Part shown: in pieces, positions 1 through 8,243 of the stretch | Layout: every line of letters begins with the position of its first letter | Position numbering within the stretch: position 1 is the stretch's first letter | DNA from: CAZQQN01 sp964549595 | GTDB lineage: Bacteria; Bacteroidota; Bacteroidia; CAILMK01; CAYYUA01 | Assembly: GCA_964549595.1 (NCBI GenBank) | Contig: CAZJWK010000013.1 | Coordinates: 1 to 41,761, forward strand | DNA: 41,761 nucleotides | Direction: 5' to 3' | Notes under the pieces: generated by a model | The model's input: the letters and a program-made list of their open reading frames with translations, nothing else | The model's database searches: none | Told to the model about the DNA's origin: nothing | Position numbers and translations under genes: made by a program

Positions 1-324
1 GGGTCAAAAAATGAAATCACAGGGTGCGTTTTTTTTGGTCCTTTTCTTTTGAGCAGTGAAAAGAAAAAGACATTGAAAACAGGAATCAAAAGGAATTTTT
101 AGAAAGCGTTCCTATTATAGATGAACAGGGCAGATTCAGAGCCTTTGAATACTGATAGGGGGCATATCCGTTTACAAGCAGGTCAGGAGCTCTGAAATTT
201 AACTATTATTTAAAATACCTAAAAACCAAAAATGCTCCAAAGTAAGCTTTTGGCCTAACCCATCAAACCCATTTTTGGCCGAATCGTTTTACCTTTGCAT
301 GGGCTAAAAATTGTAAATGGGTTT
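1..324. other. Upstream stretch without a recognisable gene
   Basis: No convincing gene lies in the first 324 bases. A possible start at 11 gives a 13-residue hydrophobic peptide that ends at 50-52. A separate open stretch at 60-155 on the + strand would encode 31 residues ending in RFRAFEY, but it has no start codon and is in another frame. This could be the decayed tail of an exported protein or chance. The right end carries the tsaD promoter box. Confidence 0.4.
290..297 (+). promoter_or_regulatory. Bacteroidota-type -7 box of tsaD (TACCTTTG)
   Basis: TACCTTTG matches the Bacteroidota -7 consensus TANNTTTG. It lies 27 bases before the ATG at 325. No good -33 TTTG is visible at the expected distance. 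The in-frame TTG at 295 lies inside this box and so cannot be the start if the box is used. Confidence 0.5.
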
Positions 325-1317
325 ATGACAAAGATTCTGGGTCTCGAAACTTCCTGTGACGAAACAAGCGCAGCGATTAATTCCGAACAAAACCTCATTA
401 GCCACATCACTGCTACCCAAACAGCCCATGAAAATTACGGAGGCGTAGTTCCGGAATTGGCATCACGGGCCCACCAAAAAAACATTGTGCCGGTTGTGGA
501 TGAAACTTTTGTTGGAGCATCTATCCAAAAAACAACGCTGGATGCAGTGGCTTACACCCAGGGGCCGGGTTTAATAGGCGCTTTATTGGTAGGCAATGCT
601 TTTGCCAAAGGGTTTAGTTTGGCTTATGACATTCCGATCATCGAAGTCAATCACCTTCATGCCCATCACCTTTCTCATTTTATTGACCCCCCAAAGCCAG
701 AATTTCCCTTCTTAAACTTATTGGTTTCCGGAGGCCATACTCAAGTCGTTTTGGTAAAAGATTACCTAACTTATGAGGTCCTCGGCCAAACCATCGATGA
801 TGCAGCCGGTGAAGCATTGGATAAGGCTGGTAAAATCCTTGGTTTGCCTTACCCGGCAGGACCGTTTATCGACAAATATGCTCTTAACGGAGACCCGGAT
901 GCCTATCATTTCCCAATCCCCGGTATTAAAAACTACGATTTTAGCTTTAGCGGTTTAAAGACTTCCCTTTTATACTTTGTCAGAGACCATTTAAAATCCA
1001 ATGATCATTTTATCCAGGACAATATTGAAAATATTTGCGCGGCCTATCAAAGCAGCATTATCACGTTTCTCATGCAAAAGTTAGAAAAAGCAGCCCATGA
1101 AAAAGGCATTAAAAAAGTGGGTATTTCCGGAGGAGTAGCGGCCAATCAAGCACTCCGAAGTGAGCTTGAAACCATGGCCGGTAAAAATGGATGGGAAGTT
1201 TACATTCCCGATCAGGCCTACTGCATGGACAATGCGGCCATGATCAATCAGGTGGCTTTCAGGAAATACGAAAAAGGCCTTTTCGGAAACCTGGAAAGTG
1301 TCCCTTTTGCCCGTTAA
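325..1317 (+). CDS. tsaD: tRNA N6-adenosine threonylcarbamoyltransferase TsaD
   Basis: TsaD transfers the threonylcarbamoyl group from TC-AMP to A37 of tRNAs that read ANN codons, acting in the cytoplasm with TsaB and TsaE. The 330-residue protein has the usual family length and begins with the typical KILGLETSCDETSAA. It shows the metal-binding HxxxH at about His110/His114, LVSGGHTQ, the FSFSGLKT segment and the C-terminal ISGGVAANQALR. An Asp in CMDNAAM supplies a further metal ligand. I chose the ATG at 325 because the earlier TTG at 295 falls inside a -7 promoter box. parC follows after 113 bp on the same strand. Identification is very secure. Confidence 0.97.
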   Translation: MTKILGLETSCDETSAAINSEQNLISHITATQTAHENYGGVVPELASRAHQKNIVPVVDETFVGASIQKTTLDAVAYTQGPGLIGALLVGNAFAKGFSLAYDIPIIEVNHLHAHHLSHFIDPPKPEFPFLNLLVSGGHTQVVLVKDYLTYEVLGQTIDDAAGEALDKAGKILGLPYPAGPFIDKYALNGDPDAYHFPIPGIKNYDFSFSGLKTSLLYFVRDHLKSNDHFIQDNIENICAAYQSSIITFLMQKLEKAAHEKGIKKVGISGGVAANQALRSELETMAGKNGWEVYIPDQAYCMDNAAMINQVAFRKYEKGLFGNLESVPFAR

Positions 1318-1430
1318 GTACGGAAAAATCCTCGCATAAGAAATCAGCACCGGAAAAAGCAAAAAAGGTTTATTTTTCATAGATAATTGGCAATTTTGAA
1401 GCCTAAAAGAAAGGACCGGATTAAGGTATC

Positions 1431-4091
1431 ATGAGCGAGAATAGCGAAGACCAATATTACCCTGATGAAGAGCAAGGTCAAGAAAACAATGGTGCCCAGG
1501 ACCAAAGCGGAGAGGCCATCCATGATATAACGCCCATATCCGGTATGTATGAGGAATACTTCCTGGACTATGCCTCATACGTGATATTGGAAAGAGCGGT
1601 ACCTTCTCTGAAAGATGGGCTTAAGCCCGTCCAGAGAAGAATCTTACATGCCATGCGCCAGATGCATGATGGGCGTTTTCACAAGGTCGCTAACATCATT
1701 GGAGAGGCTATGAAATATCACCCGCACGGCGATGCGGCCATAGCCGATGCCCTTGTCAACCTGGGTCAGAAGGGATTGTTGATTGATACCCAAGGAAACT
1801 GGGGTGATGTCCGAACAGGTGATAGCGCTGCTGCGCCACGTTACATAGAAGCGAGGCTTTCCCAATTTGCCATAGAAGTGGCTTTCAATCCCAAAACCAC
1901 GGAATGGCAATTATCCTATGATGGCCGGAATAGTGAGCCGGTTAACCTGCCCATGAAATTCCCTTTAATTCTGGCCCAGGGCATTGAAGGCATTGCTGTG
2001 GGTTTAGCCACCAAAATTATGCCCCACAACTTTTGTGAGCTCATTCGGGCCTCAATAGATCACCTCAAGGGCAAGGATTTTGAGCTATACCCCGATTTCC
2101 CGACCGGTGGATTAATGGATGTTACTCATTACAATGATGGTCAAAAAGGGGGCCGCCTCAGGTTAAGGGCCAGGATAGAGGAACATGACCGAAAAACATT
2201 GGCCATAAAAGACATCCCTTACACCACTACGACCGACAGCCTTATTGAATCCATCATAAAAGCCAATGACCAGGGAAAAATTAAAGTCAAAAAGGTGGTG
2301 GATAACACGGCTGCCAACATTGAGATCCTGGTTTACCTTCCAAAGGGAGCAGATCCTGATGTGACCATTGATGCCCTATACGCATTTACGGATTGCGAAA
2401 TCTCCATTGCCCCTAACGCTTGTGTGATTGTAGGGGAAAAGCCAACATTTCTTTCCGTTACCGAGCTGCTTAAGCGATCCACCCAAAACACGGTTGCTCT
2501 ATTAGACCAGGAACTTCGGATTAAATTGGGCGAGCTTCAGGAACAATGGCATTTTTCCTCCCTGGAAAAGCTTTTCATTGAAGAACGGATCTACCGCCAA
2601 ATCGAAGAATGCGAAACGTGGGAAGCCGTCCTGGAAACCATTGATAAAGGACTGGAGCCTTTTAAGGATCAACTTGTACGCGAGGTAACCCAAGCGGACA
2701 TTGTCCGGTTAACCGAGATCAAGATCAAACGCATATCCAAATACGACTCCTTTAAAGCAGATGAGCAAATCCGAAAACTGGAGGAACAAATAGAAACCAC
2801 CAAATACAACATTGAACACCTTACGGATTATGCCATTCGCTATTTTCAGAATCTTCTGGACCAATACGGGAAAGGCAGGGAACGCCTGACAGAAATCCGT
2901 TCTTTTGAATCCATTGACGTAAGAGAAGTGGCTGCGGCTAACCAAAAGCTTTACGTGAACCGGAAGGAGGGTTTTGTCGGTACCGGACTGAAAAAGGACG
3001 AATACATCGGAGAATGTTCCGAAGTGGATGACCTGATCGTCTTCCTGCAAAATGGGCAATACCTCGTAACAAAGGTAGCGGATAAAGCTTATGTCGGAAA
3101 GGATATTATTCATGTGGGCATTTGGAAGAAAGGGGATGAACGAACGGTTTACAATGCCATGTACGTAGATGGAAAAAGTGCCGTCACGCGAGCTAAGCGC
3201 TTCCAGGTAAATTCTGTCACCAGAGACCGCACTTATGACTTGACCCAGGGCAGTGAAAAATCAAGGGTCCTATACTTTTCAGCCAACCCCAACGGAGAAA
3301 CGGAAAAGGTCACGGTGTACCTTACCCCGAATTCCAAAGCCCGTAAAAAAGTGCAGAAATTTGATTTCGGAGAGATTGACATTAAGAGTCGTAATGCACA
3401 GGGCAATATCGTAACCAAATACACTGTCAAGAAAGTGGAATTTAAGGAGAAAGGAGCCACTACACTGGGGGGCTTCGGCATTTGGTACGATCCTGAAACC
3501 GGTCGCCTGAACCGGGATGAACGTGGTCATTACCTGGGGAAATTCGAATCGGATGACCAAATCCTGGTCTTCTACCGCGAAGGCACTTATGAACTCACCT
3601 CCTACGAACTAACCAACCGTTACGAACCCGATCGCGTAGTACACATCGAAAAATATGATCCCAACCGGGTTATCACTGCCATTTACTATGACGGAACCCA
3701 GCAATGCCATTACGTCAAACGTTTTCAACTTGAGACAAGGATGCAAGACAAGGAATTCCTTTTTATCAGTGAACATAAGCATTCCAGGCTGGTCAAAATT
3801 AGTACCCAAACACATCCCCGTATCCGGTTAATCACCAAGGTCCGCAAGCAGAAACAAACCCATGAGCTCGATCTAACCGAATACGTAGACATTAGAGGTT
3901 GGAAAGCGGTTGGGAATAAACTTTGTGGTAAGGGTCTACATCAAGTTACTTTTCATCAACCCGAACCAGAAAAGGAAGTGGAAGATCAGGAACATGAAAG
4001 CCAAAGCGAATCAGGAAGTCCCGAAGCCAACCAAAATTCCACCGGTGATGATTCAACCAATCCCGATAATAACCAGATGAGCTTATTTTAA
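1431..4091 (+). CDS. parC: DNA topoisomerase IV / gyrase-type subunit A (ParC-like)
   Basis: This is the DNA breakage-reunion subunit of a type IIA topoisomerase, 886 residues long. The N-terminal half contains the family core from about residue 35, with the helix-turn-helix segment around KYHPHGDAAI and the catalytic tyrosine in AAAPRYIE (about Tyr138). The rest holds a long coiled-coil arm (about 430-480) and a C-terminal beta-pinwheel-like region. The last ~40 residues are an acidic, Q/E/S-rich tail. The divergent C-terminal half, without an obvious GyrA box, favours ParC over GyrA. The partner subunit parE is not in the window, although Bacteroidota often keep the two genes together. The start is ATG with an acidic N-terminal extension. 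Confidence 0.88.
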   Translation: MSENSEDQYYPDEEQGQENNGAQDQSGEAIHDITPISGMYEEYFLDYASYVILERAVPSLKDGLKPVQRRILHAMRQMHDGRFHKVANIIGEAMKYHPHGDAAIADALVNLGQKGLLIDTQGNWGDVRTGDSAAAPRYIEARLSQFAIEVAFNPKTTEWQLSYDGRNSEPVNLPMKFPLILAQGIEGIAVGLATKIMPHNFCELIRASIDHLKGKDFELYPDFPTGGLMDVTHYNDGQKGGRLRLRARIEEHDRKTLAIKDIPYTTTTDSLIESIIKANDQGKIKVKKVVDNTAANIEILVYLPKGADPDVTIDALYAFTDCEISIAPNACVIVGEKPTFLSVTELLKRSTQNTVALLDQELRIKLGELQEQWHFSSLEKLFIEERIYRQIEECETWEAVLETIDKGLEPFKDQLVREVTQADIVRLTEIKIKRISKYDSFKADEQIRKLEEQIETTKYNIEHLTDYAIRYFQNLLDQYGKGRERLTEIRSFESIDVREVAAANQKLYVNRKEGFVGTGLKKDEYIGECSEVDDLIVFLQNGQYLVTKVADKAYVGKDIIHVGIWKKGDERTVYNAMYVDGKSAVTRAKRFQVNSVTRDRTYDLTQGSEKSRVLYFSANPNGETEKVTVYLTPNSKARKKVQKFDFGEIDIKSRNAQGNIVTKYTVKKVEFKEKGATTLGGFGIWYDPETGRLNRDERGHYLGKFESDDQILVFYREGTYELTSYELTNRYEPDRVVHIEKYDPNRVITAIYYDGTQQCHYVKRFQLETRMQDKEFLFISEHKHSRLVKISTQTHPRIRLITKVRKQKQTHELDLTEYVDIRGWKAVGNKLCGKGLHQVTFHQPEPEKEVEDQEHESQSESGSPEANQNSTGDDSTNPDNNQMSLF

Positions 4092-4398
4092 GCACAAAAT
4101 CAAACCTCCTGCCCTTTTATTAGATAAGTTGCTATATCTCTGCGTTTTAGCTCATATAAGCGCGTAAAAAGCCAACGTCCCATTTTAAGTTTCTAACCCC
4201 TTTATTTTTGCAATGAAAATGAGCTTTTTTCCCTTCTCACTTGAATCCTATCTACCAGCATTACAGTACATCCCACAAACGCGTTGGAAATTTATCTAAA
4301 TCTTCATCTAAGAGGAAACCCGATGAGTATAGATTTTTTGGGGAAAAGGGACTTTGCCTCCTATTCCCAGCTTACAATGTTCATTTCCAGCTCCGGCT
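4092..4398. other. Intergenic region between parC and the di-heme gene
   Basis: About 300 bases separate the convergent parC and di-heme genes. A TATTTTTG promoter-like box lies at 4203-4210 (+), followed at 4213 by a 28-codon open frame with no recognisable similarity. I see no clear terminator hairpin and no strong coding signal. Confidence 0.4.
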
Positions 4399-5562
4399 TT
4401 ACTCAAAAGGATTCGCGTATCGTGGATCTTTGACAAAGCTTTCATCCGTAAAAGTCTTAAGAAAATTGACCAGGTCCTGCTTCTGCTGTTCGGTCAATTT
4501 CACCCCTCCCCTTTTGTAGTAGCCTTCCCGGCTACTCGGCAGGTGTTTTTGGATGTTTTCATTCACATTAGGGGCCGGTTTTAAACTATCGCTGTAAAAA
4601 TCAATAACCGCCCTTAAGGTTTTAAACCTCCCATCGTGCATGTAAGGGGCCGTCAATTCCACATTCCTTAGGGTAGGCGTTTTAAATTTCCCATTATCCG
4701 TTCTGTCGCCGGTTACTGATCCGAGTCCTTTGTCCGGGAAATTATACTGGCCGGGTCCTAAAGAGTCGAGCCCATTGTTGTGAAACAAGTTATCGGTAAG
4801 CAGCCTGTTTTGTCTGGGAAGGCCGTGACAATGAAAACAATCTCCCAAACTTTCCGCTTCATAAATATTAAACCCACGCCTTTCAGAGGCTGTAAAAGAC
4901 GCCTCCCCTCTAAACACCTTATCAATCTTTGCATCAAATGATATCAAGGTTCGTTCAAATTGGGCAATGGCTTTGGTTACCAAATGGCGGGTGATTGCTT
5001 TATCCCCAAAAGCCTTTTTAAACAGGCCTGGGTAGAAATCACTTCTTTTAAGCTTTTTTATGGCATTGGGCCAGCTTTCATGCATTTCAACGGGATTTGT
5101 TACCGGTTCCAATGCCTGTTCCTCCAATGAAGAAGCACTGCCATCCCAATTAAACTTTTCCGACCATCCCAGGTTAACCAATGCCATAGCATTTCTGAAA
5201 CCCTTATGGCCTACAATACCCGTGTTAAAACGGACCTGGCTGGCAAAAGCATTTTCCTGTTGGTGACAAGAAGCACATGCCATTGAACTATCCCCGGAAA
5301 GGATCGGGTCATAAAAAAGCTTCCTGCCCAGTTTTACTCCCTCCTCTGTCAAAGGATTTTCATCCGGGATAGGCATTTTACGTATATTGGACGGTGTATT
5401 CAACTTGTAAGGTGTAGTATTCGGCCCATTTCCGGATTCTTCGTCCTTATCTAAAGAATCCCGGCCACGGATCTGTTCAGCCACCGTAGGATCCTTTTCA
5501 CATCCTATAGCCCCGGTTAGCAGGAAAAATGCCAGTAAAAAGTGCAGTCCTTTCAAACGCAT
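4399..5562 (-). CDS. MauG/MbnH-like di-heme peroxidase-family lipoprotein
   Basis: A 387-residue c-type di-heme protein of the bacterial cytochrome c peroxidase/MauG superfamily. A signal peptide ends in a lipobox at LTGAIGC (Cys21), so it should be a periplasm-facing lipoprotein. Heme motifs are CASCH (Cys96-His100) and CFHCH (Cys242-His246). Family segments such as FNWDGSASSLEEQALEP and APYMHDGRFKTL are present. It lies 27 bp downstream of an MbnP-family gene on the same strand. MbnP/MbnH pairs are known, and there the MauG-type enzyme MbnH oxidises a tryptophan of MbnP to kynurenine. The same role is inferred here from pairing and order. A plain cytochrome c peroxidase is the alternative. 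Confidence 0.85.
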   Translation of the reverse strand: MRLKGLHFLLAFFLLTGAIGCEKDPTVAEQIRGRDSLDKDEESGNGPNTTPYKLNTPSNIRKMPIPDENPLTEEGVKLGRKLFYDPILSGDSSMACASCHQQENAFASQVRFNTGIVGHKGFRNAMALVNLGWSEKFNWDGSASSLEEQALEPVTNPVEMHESWPNAIKKLKRSDFYPGLFKKAFGDKAITRHLVTKAIAQFERTLISFDAKIDKVFRGEASFTASERRGFNIYEAESLGDCFHCHGLPRQNRLLTDNLFHNNGLDSLGPGQYNFPDKGLGSVTGDRTDNGKFKTPTLRNVELTAPYMHDGRFKTLRAVIDFYSDSLKPAPNVNENIQKHLPSSREGYYKRGGVKLTEQQKQDLVNFLKTFTDESFVKDPRYANPFE

Positions 5563-5589
5563 GAAGAAAATTAGTATTTAGGCCCCATT

Positions 5590-6360
5590 TTATTCCACCT
5601 TAATGCCTTTAACGGAATACACATTATGGCCGTTGGCTTCCAGAATATCCTGTCTACTTGGATTACCCATTATCCTTTCACTTTTAAGTTCTGAAAAATC
5701 ATACGCATGGGGATCCTGGTACCATTGATTCAGGTCCATAACAATATTAACCTTTCTGTCGGCATCATCTACTTTGAAGGATTGTTCCAATGCGACAAGG
5801 ACTGAATGATCTTCCCCGTTTGTAGGGCCTGTGTGGGTTGTGAAAACATCCGTGTTACCAGCGCTGTCATAATTTCCGTTCATCCGCATATAGTGATAAC
5901 CACCATCCGGCCAGCCCATGTTGTTAAACACTTGTTTAGGCGGCAAGGCATTCGTTTTATTAGACGCTGAGTCCAATCCATGTATGAACGTCACTTTCTC
6001 ATAAGTGCCATGGGGAATATTATTCAGAGTCAACGTCATCGTACCCTTATCGCCGGCCTTACGATAATGGGCAGTATCCCGCTCAACGTATTCTCCATCT
6101 TTCTTGTGAAACCGAAAACGGGTAACAATGTATTCCAATTTACTGACTCCATAGTGATTTCCGGCTTTGTTGGTGTAGAGCATGGTATCCAGCAAAAGCG
6201 GAGATTGGCTTCCTACTTCATGGTTAAACGCAAGTTTTATCGTACCGGTTTTCGTATCCTCACCATTAGGATCGCCTGTGTTGTCATCCTCGCAAGCAAT
6301 GAGCATAAAAACTGCTACTACAAACCATAGGTTTAATCGCTTAAAATTCAGCATAGACAT
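5590..6360 (-). CDS. MbnP-family periplasmic lipoprotein
   Basis: A 256-residue protein with a signal peptide and lipobox MLIAC (Cys23). It has the layout of MbnP-family proteins: an N-terminal beta-rich segment with LAFNHEVG, then VSKLEYIVTRFRF (about 73-85), the GLDSASN segment, and a Trp/Gly/aromatic stretch NMGWPDGGYHYMRM (about 147-160). MbnP from methanotrophs binds copper and carries a kynurenine made from tryptophan by its di-heme partner. Trp150 and Trp213 are the only tryptophans after the signal peptide and are the candidate modified residues. It is first in a two-gene operon with the di-heme gene, and a perfect palindrome lies 26 bp upstream. No methanobactin precursor or biosynthesis genes are nearby, so its role here is separate from methanobactin. 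Confidence 0.8.
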   Translation of the reverse strand: MSMLNFKRLNLWFVVAVFMLIACEDDNTGDPNGEDTKTGTIKLAFNHEVGSQSPLLLDTMLYTNKAGNHYGVSKLEYIVTRFRFHKKDGEYVERDTAHYRKAGDKGTMTLTLNNIPHGTYEKVTFIHGLDSASNKTNALPPKQVFNNMGWPDGGYHYMRMNGNYDSAGNTDVFTTHTGPTNGEDHSVLVALEQSFKVDDADRKVNIVMDLNQWYQDPHAYDFSELKSERIMGNPSRQDILEANGHNVYSVKGIKVE

Positions 6361-6386
6361 CTTTATAGTAAATTTTCATCCTTTCA

Positions 6387-6407
6387 GCTTAAAGCAATGC
6401 TTTAAGC
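6387..6407. promoter_or_regulatory. Perfect 21-bp palindrome upstream of the MbnP-like gene
   Basis: The arms GCTTAAAGCA (6387-6396) and TGCTTTAAGC (6398-6407) are exact reverse complements around one central base. The element ends 26 bp before the MbnP start, in the divergent region shared with hemB. Its position and symmetry suit a dimeric-regulator operator. A 5'-UTR hairpin is less likely because the loop would be too small. Confidence 0.5.
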
Positions 6408-6484
6408 CTTATAAAAGTCAAGGATAAGAACGTGCAATAAATCACGAAATTATCACCTGGCCAATCCTTTTAAAAAGAAAACCG

Positions 6485-6492
6485 TAAATTTG
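6485..6492 (+). promoter_or_regulatory. -7 box of hemB (TAAATTTG)
   Basis: TAAATTTG matches TANNTTTG and lies 18 bases before the hemB ATG at 6511. No matching -33 TTTG is evident. The upstream in-frame TTG at 6490 lies inside the box. Confidence 0.5.
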
Positions 6493-6510
6493 TCTTTTAA
6501 ATTACAAATC

Positions 6511-7488
6511 ATGAACAGAAGACCACGCAGGAACCGCAAAAATAAAGCGGTAAGGGGGCATCAGCGGGAAAATTACCTCCATCTGGACCAATTGGTTTAC
6601 CCGCTTTTTGTGATGGCGGGGACAGATAATCGAGAGGCCATTCCCTCAATGCCTGGCGTATATCGGCATACCACTGACTACCTGCTCAAAGAGGTTGAAG
6701 AATCCCTGGAATTAGGCTTGCAAAGTTTCATCCTGTTTCCTGCTGTGGAAGAAAGCAAAAAAGATCCAAAAGCTTCTTATAGCCATGACCCCGATAATTT
6801 TTATCTAAAAGCCATTCATGAGGTGAAGCAAAAATTTCCCGAAGCTTGTATCATCACAGATGTAGCGATGGACCCCTACAGCTCAGACGGCCATGATGGT
6901 TTGGTTAAAAACGGGAAAATTCTAAACGATGAAACTTTGCCCATTCTGAGTAAAATGACTTTAGCGCAGGCGGATGCCGGAGCCGACATTATAGGTCCAT
7001 CCGATATGATGGACGGTCGGGTAAGCTACATACGGGAAGCACTTGATAGTCATAGCCACACTGAAGTTTCCATTCTGGCATACACGGCCAAATATGCCAC
7101 CGCTTTTTACGGACCTTTCCGGGATGCCTTGGACTCTGCACCAAAAGGCGGTGATAAAAAAAGTTACCAAATGGACCCCGCCAATCAGAGAGAAGCCTTA
7201 ATTGAAGCCGATTTGGATTTTGAGGAAGGGGCTGATTACCTGATGGTGAAACCTGCTTTACATTACCTGGATGTCATTCAGCAACTGAACCAAAACTTTG
7301 ACATTCCCATAGCGGCTTACCATGTTTCCGGGGAATATGCGATGTTAAAAGCCGCCAGTCAAAATGGTTGGTTGGATTACCATACCACCATGCCGGAAAC
7401 CCTGTTAAGCATTACCAGAGCGGGTGCAAGGGTGATCATCACCTATGCAGCCAGAGAATATGCCGAATGGCTCCAAAATAATTCCTGA
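6511..7488 (+). CDS. hemB: Porphobilinogen synthase (delta-aminolevulinic acid dehydratase)
   Basis: HemB condenses two 5-aminolevulinate molecules to porphobilinogen in heme synthesis. The product is about 325 residues, the usual length. It begins RRPRRNRKN, and both Schiff-base lysines are visible: Lys194 in YTAKYATAFYGPFRDA and Lys247 in LMVKPALHYLD. The metal-site segment DVAMDPYSSDGHDG lacks the three-cysteine zinc cluster (Ala, Pro and Ser-type residues occur instead), which suggests a magnesium-type enzyme. The ATG at 6511 is preferred because the earlier TTG lies in the promoter box. A methyltransferase gene starts 4 bases after the stop, so the two are probably co-transcribed. Confidence 0.95.
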   Translation: MNRRPRRNRKNKAVRGHQRENYLHLDQLVYPLFVMAGTDNREAIPSMPGVYRHTTDYLLKEVEESLELGLQSFILFPAVEESKKDPKASYSHDPDNFYLKAIHEVKQKFPEACIITDVAMDPYSSDGHDGLVKNGKILNDETLPILSKMTLAQADAGADIIGPSDMMDGRVSYIREALDSHSHTEVSILAYTAKYATAFYGPFRDALDSAPKGGDKKSYQMDPANQREALIEADLDFEEGADYLMVKPALHYLDVIQQLNQNFDIPIAAYHVSGEYAMLKAASQNGWLDYHTTMPETLLSITRAGARVIITYAAREYAEWLQNNS

Positions 7489-7492
7489 TTTC

Positions 7493-8059
7493 ATGAATTT
7501 CAAGCATACCTTAAACTACTTCAAGAATTTTTTAAAAGACAAAAAGGTGGCCTCCATCACCCCTTGCTCTGAATACACGATACGGAGGCTATGCAATAAA
7601 ATTGATTACGGAAAAGATTTGGTCATTGTGGAATATGGGCCCGGCTCAGGAGGTTTTACTCAATACATGTTGGACCAAATGACCCCTCATTCCCGCTTAA
7701 TTACCATTGAAATCAATGATGATTTCGTGCAAAACCTCAAAGCAATGCAGGCCAAGGATCCACGATTAAAAGTATATAAAGACGGCGCTGAAAACCTGGC
7801 CCAAATTCTGGAAAGCGAAGGGTTATCTCAATTTAGCCATGTCCTTTCCGGTATTCCTTTTTCCCTTATTTCGCAAGAAGACAAGGAACAAATCCTGGAA
7901 CATACATACCAATTTCTCGAGCATGGCGGAAAATTTCTCCTTTACCAAACATCCTACAAAATGGTTAACCCTTTGAGGCATTATTTTGAGACAATCAATA
8001 AGGATTTTGAATCCCGTAATATCCCGCCCATGTACCTTATGGAAGCCATAAAGCAGTAA
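7493..8059 (+). CDS. Small class I SAM-dependent methyltransferase, PmtA/KsgA-like
   Basis: A 188-residue Rossmann-fold methyltransferase. The SAM-binding motif I is VEYGPGSGGFTQYML (about 53-67), followed by an acidic motif II residue in LITIEIND and a motif IV-like SGIPFSLI. The N-terminal segment with FLKDKKVASITPCSEYTIRRL resembles bacterial phospholipid N-methyltransferases, and the fold is also shared with rRNA dimethyladenosine enzymes. Substrate therefore remains open: phosphatidylethanolamine is the first guess. The ATG at 7493 sits 4 bases after the hemB stop. An upstream in-frame ATG at 7445 lies within hemB and looks less likely. Confidence 0.72.
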   Translation: MNFKHTLNYFKNFLKDKKVASITPCSEYTIRRLCNKIDYGKDLVIVEYGPGSGGFTQYMLDQMTPHSRLITIEINDDFVQNLKAMQAKDPRLKVYKDGAENLAQILESEGLSQFSHVLSGIPFSLISQEDKEQILEHTYQFLEHGGKFLLYQTSYKMVNPLRHYFETINKDFESRNIPPMYLMEAIKQ

Positions 8060-8186
8060 AAACCACCAGATCCACAGTTTACCGGCTTTGAAAAAGGCCT
8101 TAAAAGATTTAAATCCTTACGCAATCCAAACCTTTTTTTATCAATCCAAATTTTTAAAAATCCTTCCCACTTCTTACTTACTAAAG

Positions 8187-8194
8187 TACCTTTG
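8187..8194 (+). promoter_or_regulatory. -7 box of argS (TACCTTTG)
   Basis: TACCTTTG is identical to the tsaD box and lies 49 bases before the argS ATG, in a 184-bp AT-rich gap. The -33 element is not obvious. Confidence 0.45.
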
Positions 8195-8243
8195 CAGTAA
8201 CTTGAGCAAAGTTTTTTGCCGGAATTTAAACCTATAGTATTTC

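Noticed and set aside
60..155. A 31-codon open stretch ending RFRAFEY before tsaD
   Set aside because: It has no start codon and no matching upstream frame. It could be a gene remnant, but chance cannot be excluded.
2709..3113. Long antisense open frames inside parC and other genes
   Set aside because: They mirror the codon pattern of clear genes on the other strand, and their products show no domain or motif.
4213..4299. A 28-codon + strand open frame after a TATTTTTG box
   Set aside because: The start would lie at or before the expected transcription start, the peptide has no recognisable features, and the frame ends quickly. Not enough to call a gene.
7445..7492. Earlier start for the small methyltransferase inside hemB
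   Set aside because: It would add 16 residues encoded within hemB and outside the family pattern. The ATG at 7493 fits better.
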